A stretch of DNA of 64,000 bases, from NCBI GenBank assembly GCA_027382625.1, contig JAJKFJ010020904.1, positions 343,111 through 407,110 on the forward strand, given 5' to 3'. The notes below the pieces were generated by a model. It was given only the letters and a program-made list of their open reading frames with translations. It was not told where the DNA came from and made no database searches. The stretch comes from Tetmemena sp. SeJ-2015 (Eukaryota; Ciliophora; Spirotrichea; Sporadotrichida; Oxytrichidae). The translations under genes and the position numbers were made by a program. Within the stretch, counting starts at the first letter, position 1. Every line of letters begins with the position of its first letter. Of this stretch, positions 61,142-64,000 are shown piece by piece.

Positions 61142-61757
61142 TCTGTCCTTAATATCTATTCTCTATATTCAGTGATTTTTCTTTAGAAGATCGATTCGAA
61201 TAAATTAAAATAGTTTTTAAATCTTATTATATGAAATAATTCTCCATTCAAAAATCTAAGAACTAATTATCTCTCCTGAATCTATTCTGTTTGCTTGCTT
61301 AAGTGAAATGTTTAGTTTAGAATTTCTCCCTTGAAATCTTTGCTGTTAAGACTTGAAAGGGCTTATAAGAATAAAGAGAGTCAAAGTCACTTTTGATATT
61401 ATAATTGAAATCCTAATTTGGTATTTTTAAATCTTATTTTATTAAAAAATTAAGTTTGAGTCCTTATCTAAAATTTTAGGCAACCCTCTAGCTTCATAAT
61501 GTTTTCTATTGCGTTCAGGATTTGAAATTTAAATCGGTCTATAAAATCTAAGAATGAAAAAAGTTAGAATTTTAGTGAGATCCTGTGAACATAAATACAC
61601 ACACACATACTATATATATGTGTGTATGATTGTGAAGAGGGTGTGTGTTTGAAATATATAAGTTATTAAGTATATAATAATGATGAATGAAGATTTATGA
61701 ACTGAGGGTATGAAAAGTAGTTGGCTTTTCATTTGTATATAAGCTAAGGGTATGGCT
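61142..61757. other. AT-rich intergenic region
   Basis: Apart from the CA/TA/TG microsatellite at about 61596-61655, I see only AT-rich sequence with no coding support. Confidence 0.5.
61596..61655. repeat. CA/TA/TG microsatellite forming a palindrome
   Basis: ACACACACACATAC, then TATATATATG and TGTGTATG, followed by GTGTGTG. The alternating purine-pyrimidine arms can fold back on each other. Confidence 0.7.
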
Positions 61758-62625
61758 TCACTCGAGACCCATGAGGTAGAAGATGTTTCCTACGTTGGGG
61801 GCCACATCCAAGAACAGGAAGTTAAGGATCATGCTCACGTACTTTCCAAACACATAGCTGAAAACCTCTCCTGCACCATTCAGGGCTTTGTCAAATAACT
61901 TAAACACGCACATCAAATGCAATCATGTCGAGATCACTGGCGAGAATGATCAAGAAAGTCACGATGGTAAAAATATCACAAGAATGTATTGCTAAGAGGA
62001 AAGATTTAAAGTATGCGAATGAAGAAATGAGTGAGGAGTATTTAATTGGTAAGGTATGAAACTCCGGAGATGCTGGCAATTACAATCTAAGCAACCTTAT
62101 AAGTGCCGAGGGTATCTCCGAAGGTGGTGGGGTCCTTTACGAGCAAGATCAGTGAGTAGGCCAGGGACATTATGCTAGACAACTCAAAGAATCCAATGAA
62201 GAACTCAAGGAATGAGAACAATATCTTCATCTTACTCAATTTTAAAGTGAACTATTAAAAAATTGATAGCTAATACTTAAAGTGTAGAATGAGAGGTAGC
62301 CGATGCCCTTGAAAGCAGTGGCGACATCACCAGAGGTTTGCGTTAGCTTTGCCTTAAAATAATAATATAAGAGATCCTTTTGGTTTGAGAAGTCATTGAG
62401 GGCTTGAGAGGTCTGATCAGTGATGCTACCGTAGAAGGAGACACTCAGATCCTGGTTTCTGGTCGACAAGTTGTAGATCAAGCCTTAAATAGAAAGAATA
62501 TGGATTAGCAGCCCACAATTGAGTCAACGATGAGGAGGAGTCTGAGGGGATTGTTAGTCATGGTAGTTGCGAACTCATTGAATCCAGTGTTGTCGGCAAA
62601 CACCTTAGGTGCGATTGAAGCTAAT
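61758..62625 (-). CDS. Multi-pass membrane protein, family not recognised
   Basis: Minus-strand pieces: APKVFADNTGFNEFATTMTN then NPLRLLLIVDSIVG (about 62625-62515); GLIYNLSTRNQDLSVSFYGS with an AFKGIGYLSFYTL end (62481-62270); MKILFSFLEFFIGFFELSSI then MSLAYSLILLV (62232-62140); TIVTFLIILASDLDM (about 61960-61920); and a C-terminal piece LNGAGEVFSYVFGKYVSMIL then FLFLDVAPNVGNIFYLMGLE to TGA 61758. At least three hydrophobic segments are present. AT-rich gaps between pieces (about 62500, 62240, 62050, 61910) look like IESs or introns. The overall plan (amphipathic N-terminal part, then membrane segments, G-rich C-terminal hairpin) resembles PEX11-type peroxisomal membrane proteins, but this is weak. 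The 5' end was not found. Confidence 0.55.
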
Positions 62626-62649
62626 ACTTATTACATTTAAATTAATAAT

Positions 62650-63630
62650 TATAACTTTTTACCCAGAGATTCAATGGTAAAATAATTATTTTTTTACTAG
62701 ATTCTAATAACTGCTGTCAATAGAATATATATTTGCACTTATATAATCAATGTAATTTTGAATGCATAGAATAGGGGCTAATCTTCGAAATAAGTCACTA
62801 ACTCCAAAAATTAATTATTCGTTTATAATCTATCCCGCTCTCATCCATCACATTAAATGTTTTTATATTGCTTTGTACATTTCAATTATGATTGGAAGGA
62901 AAACAGCGAAGCAAAACTCTCATTGACAAAATGTATCTTTGAAAGTGTTAAATTCATAGCTCAGAGTCATCCTGCATCAAATCTCCCATTTTTATTTTAA
63001 TTTTTAAATTTCAAAAAATTTTTAAAAAGCTTCCTTTTCTACTCTCATCATCTCAAATATATCAAACATTAACTAAAATTAAGGTCTTAAACTCAAAAAA
63101 AAGTATATTTTTAGAAGTATTTTACATTAAGACTTTGATAAGAAGTTAAATATATTATTAGCATTTAAAAATTCCCTTTATTCTTAAATTAATTGCAAGA
63201 AAAAACTAAAAAATTAATTTCAAAATAAAAATTTTAAATGAAAAAAATTTTTTTAAAAAAAGATAAAAACAAAAAAATTCCCTTAATTTTTTCTTTTTTA
63301 AAAAATCAAAATAAATAATTGTAAGCCTTATTAAATACAAAACTTTAGTATTTATTAGCATAAAAGTACGATAAATGGTGAAAGTGAAATTCAATAAAGT
63401 ACTAAAGTTATTTAAATAATATAATTCGAGAATTCATTTAAATAAAAATCAATATGAAAATCGCTATAATAATATTGATCATCATTTTTATAAAGAGGAA
63501 ATTATAAAATTCAATTTTTACACGCATCAATAAAGTGAAAGTATAAATTCTAAAACTTTTTATCTAAATTTATATCAAATTAGAAGCTATCATAGTTTTA
63601 TAAAGGGTGTAAATTTAAAGTTTTCTATAT
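62650..63630. other. AT-rich region without a supported gene
   Basis: Very AT-rich, including long A/T runs (63190-63310). A short ATG piece on the minus strand near 62993 (MGDLMQDDSEL) could be the first MDS of the membrane-protein gene, but joining it at the visible AGCT repeat did not keep the frame. Confidence 0.4.
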
Positions 63631-63634
63631 TTGG

Positions 63635-63775
63635 AGTTCTGCTCTCTACAGGTGCTAATTCAGCTAATTCTTAAGAATTTGAAAGGAATCAGCTTACTAA
63701 GAAACGTCAATTTGAAAAAGGGCTGCAAATAAGAAGTTTCGAAGCAAATTTGAAACAAGATCCATTTTTTACAGG
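63635..63775 (+). CDS. Partial coding piece, plus strand
   Basis: The open segment GANSANSQEFERNQLTKKRQ then FEKGLQIRSFEANLKQDPFF uses TAA as Gln and has normal protein composition, unlike its flanks. It ends at CAGGTGAAAATT, possibly a splice site or pointer. With the minus-strand piece just downstream it may belong to a rearranged gene continuing beyond the window. Confidence 0.4.
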
Positions 63776-63829
63776 TGAAAATTATTAATCCAAAGCAATT
63801 GATAAACTTATCTTTTCTTTATCTAGTGT

Positions 63830-64000
63830 TGGATGTTCTCATTATATTGTTTATTGAGGGAATTAAGTTGATAGATTCGTAGCCATTTACATCAAGCCCC
63901 TTGAGAATGGCACTAGCTGCCTGGAATCTCATTTCACTCGTAGCCTCTATAATGACAGATGAAGTTAATATTAAGTTAAAAAGAATATGTTTAAGTGTCT
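63830..64000 (-). CDS. Partial gene entering from the right edge, minus strand
   Basis: Minus-strand reading gives SSVIIEATSEMRFQAASAIL then KGLDVNGYESINLIPSINNI and MRTSNTRQRKDK, a convincing protein segment rich in hydrophobic/charged alternation. The 5' part lies outside. No family is recognised. Confidence 0.45.

Noticed and set aside
1..64000. CRISPR arrays, rRNA or tRNA genes, bacterial operons
   Set aside because: No regular spaced repeats, no rRNA-like or cloverleaf sequence recognised, and the genes are clearly eukaryotic with introns and IESs.

Overview
The window looks like germline (micronuclear) DNA of a spirotrich ciliate of the Oxytricha/Stylonychia type. (1) The genes use TAA and TAG as glutamine and TGA as the only stop. 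One in-frame TAG falls in the Gln of a conserved KGCYIGQE motif, and poly-Q runs mix CAG, CAA, TAG and TAA. (2) Coding pieces are broken by short AT-rich segments flanked by direct repeats (pointers). Removing one pointer plus the insert restores the frame. (3) A few true spliceosomal introns (GTAAG...AG) coexist with these internal eliminated sequences (IESs). I saw no telomere repeats, tRNA, rRNA or CRISPR.

1-39 kb is gene-dense, with mostly unscrambled genes carrying short IESs. It holds an unrecognised gene (+), a possible vesicle-tethering subunit (-), two Q-rich genes (+), a CBM20 starch-binding protein (-), and a MAP3K-like kinase with long low-complexity arms that may reach an MGCC N-terminus at 20.9 kb (-). 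Then come a basic/Q-rich gene (+), a 117-aa gene (+), a 118-aa secreted acidic protein (-), a NOT4-type RING/RRM ubiquitin ligase (+), mitochondrial ribosomal protein mL45 (+), a SAM/FCS zinc-finger protein (-), a pseudokinase-like gene (+), a Q/S-rich gene (+) and a NEK-family kinase (-).

39.4-59.2 kb is the exceptional part: a tandem duplication of a nested arrangement. Each unit has an alpha-amylase (GH13) gene on the minus strand. Its last segments are separated from the rest by a giant IES, and inside that IES lies a second gene, heavily scrambled into about 21 MDSs on both strands. Unit A is at 39.5-46.8 kb and unit B at 47.1-59.2 kb. The 21 MDSs keep the same order and orientation in both units. 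Joined through their pointers, copy A gives 717 nt (239 codons, in frame throughout), encoding a secreted protein of about 238 aa that I do not recognise. Copy B gives 739 nt, one base too many, traceable to a GGGG/GGG run in its MDS 8. The unit A amylase is a pseudogene (missing 5' part, internal deletions, GGA-to-TGA stop). The unit B amylase looks intact, with a signal peptide, all GH13 motifs and a C-terminal membrane segment on its last MDS. Unit B is longer mainly because mobile-element-like insertions have expanded its IESs.

59.3-64 kb carries a mitochondrial IBA57 Fe-S assembly factor (-), an unrecognised multi-pass membrane protein (-), an AT-rich gap, and two partial coding pieces of opposite strand at the right edge.

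Coordinates of multi-MDS genes are outer limits. Not every internal IES was resolved.
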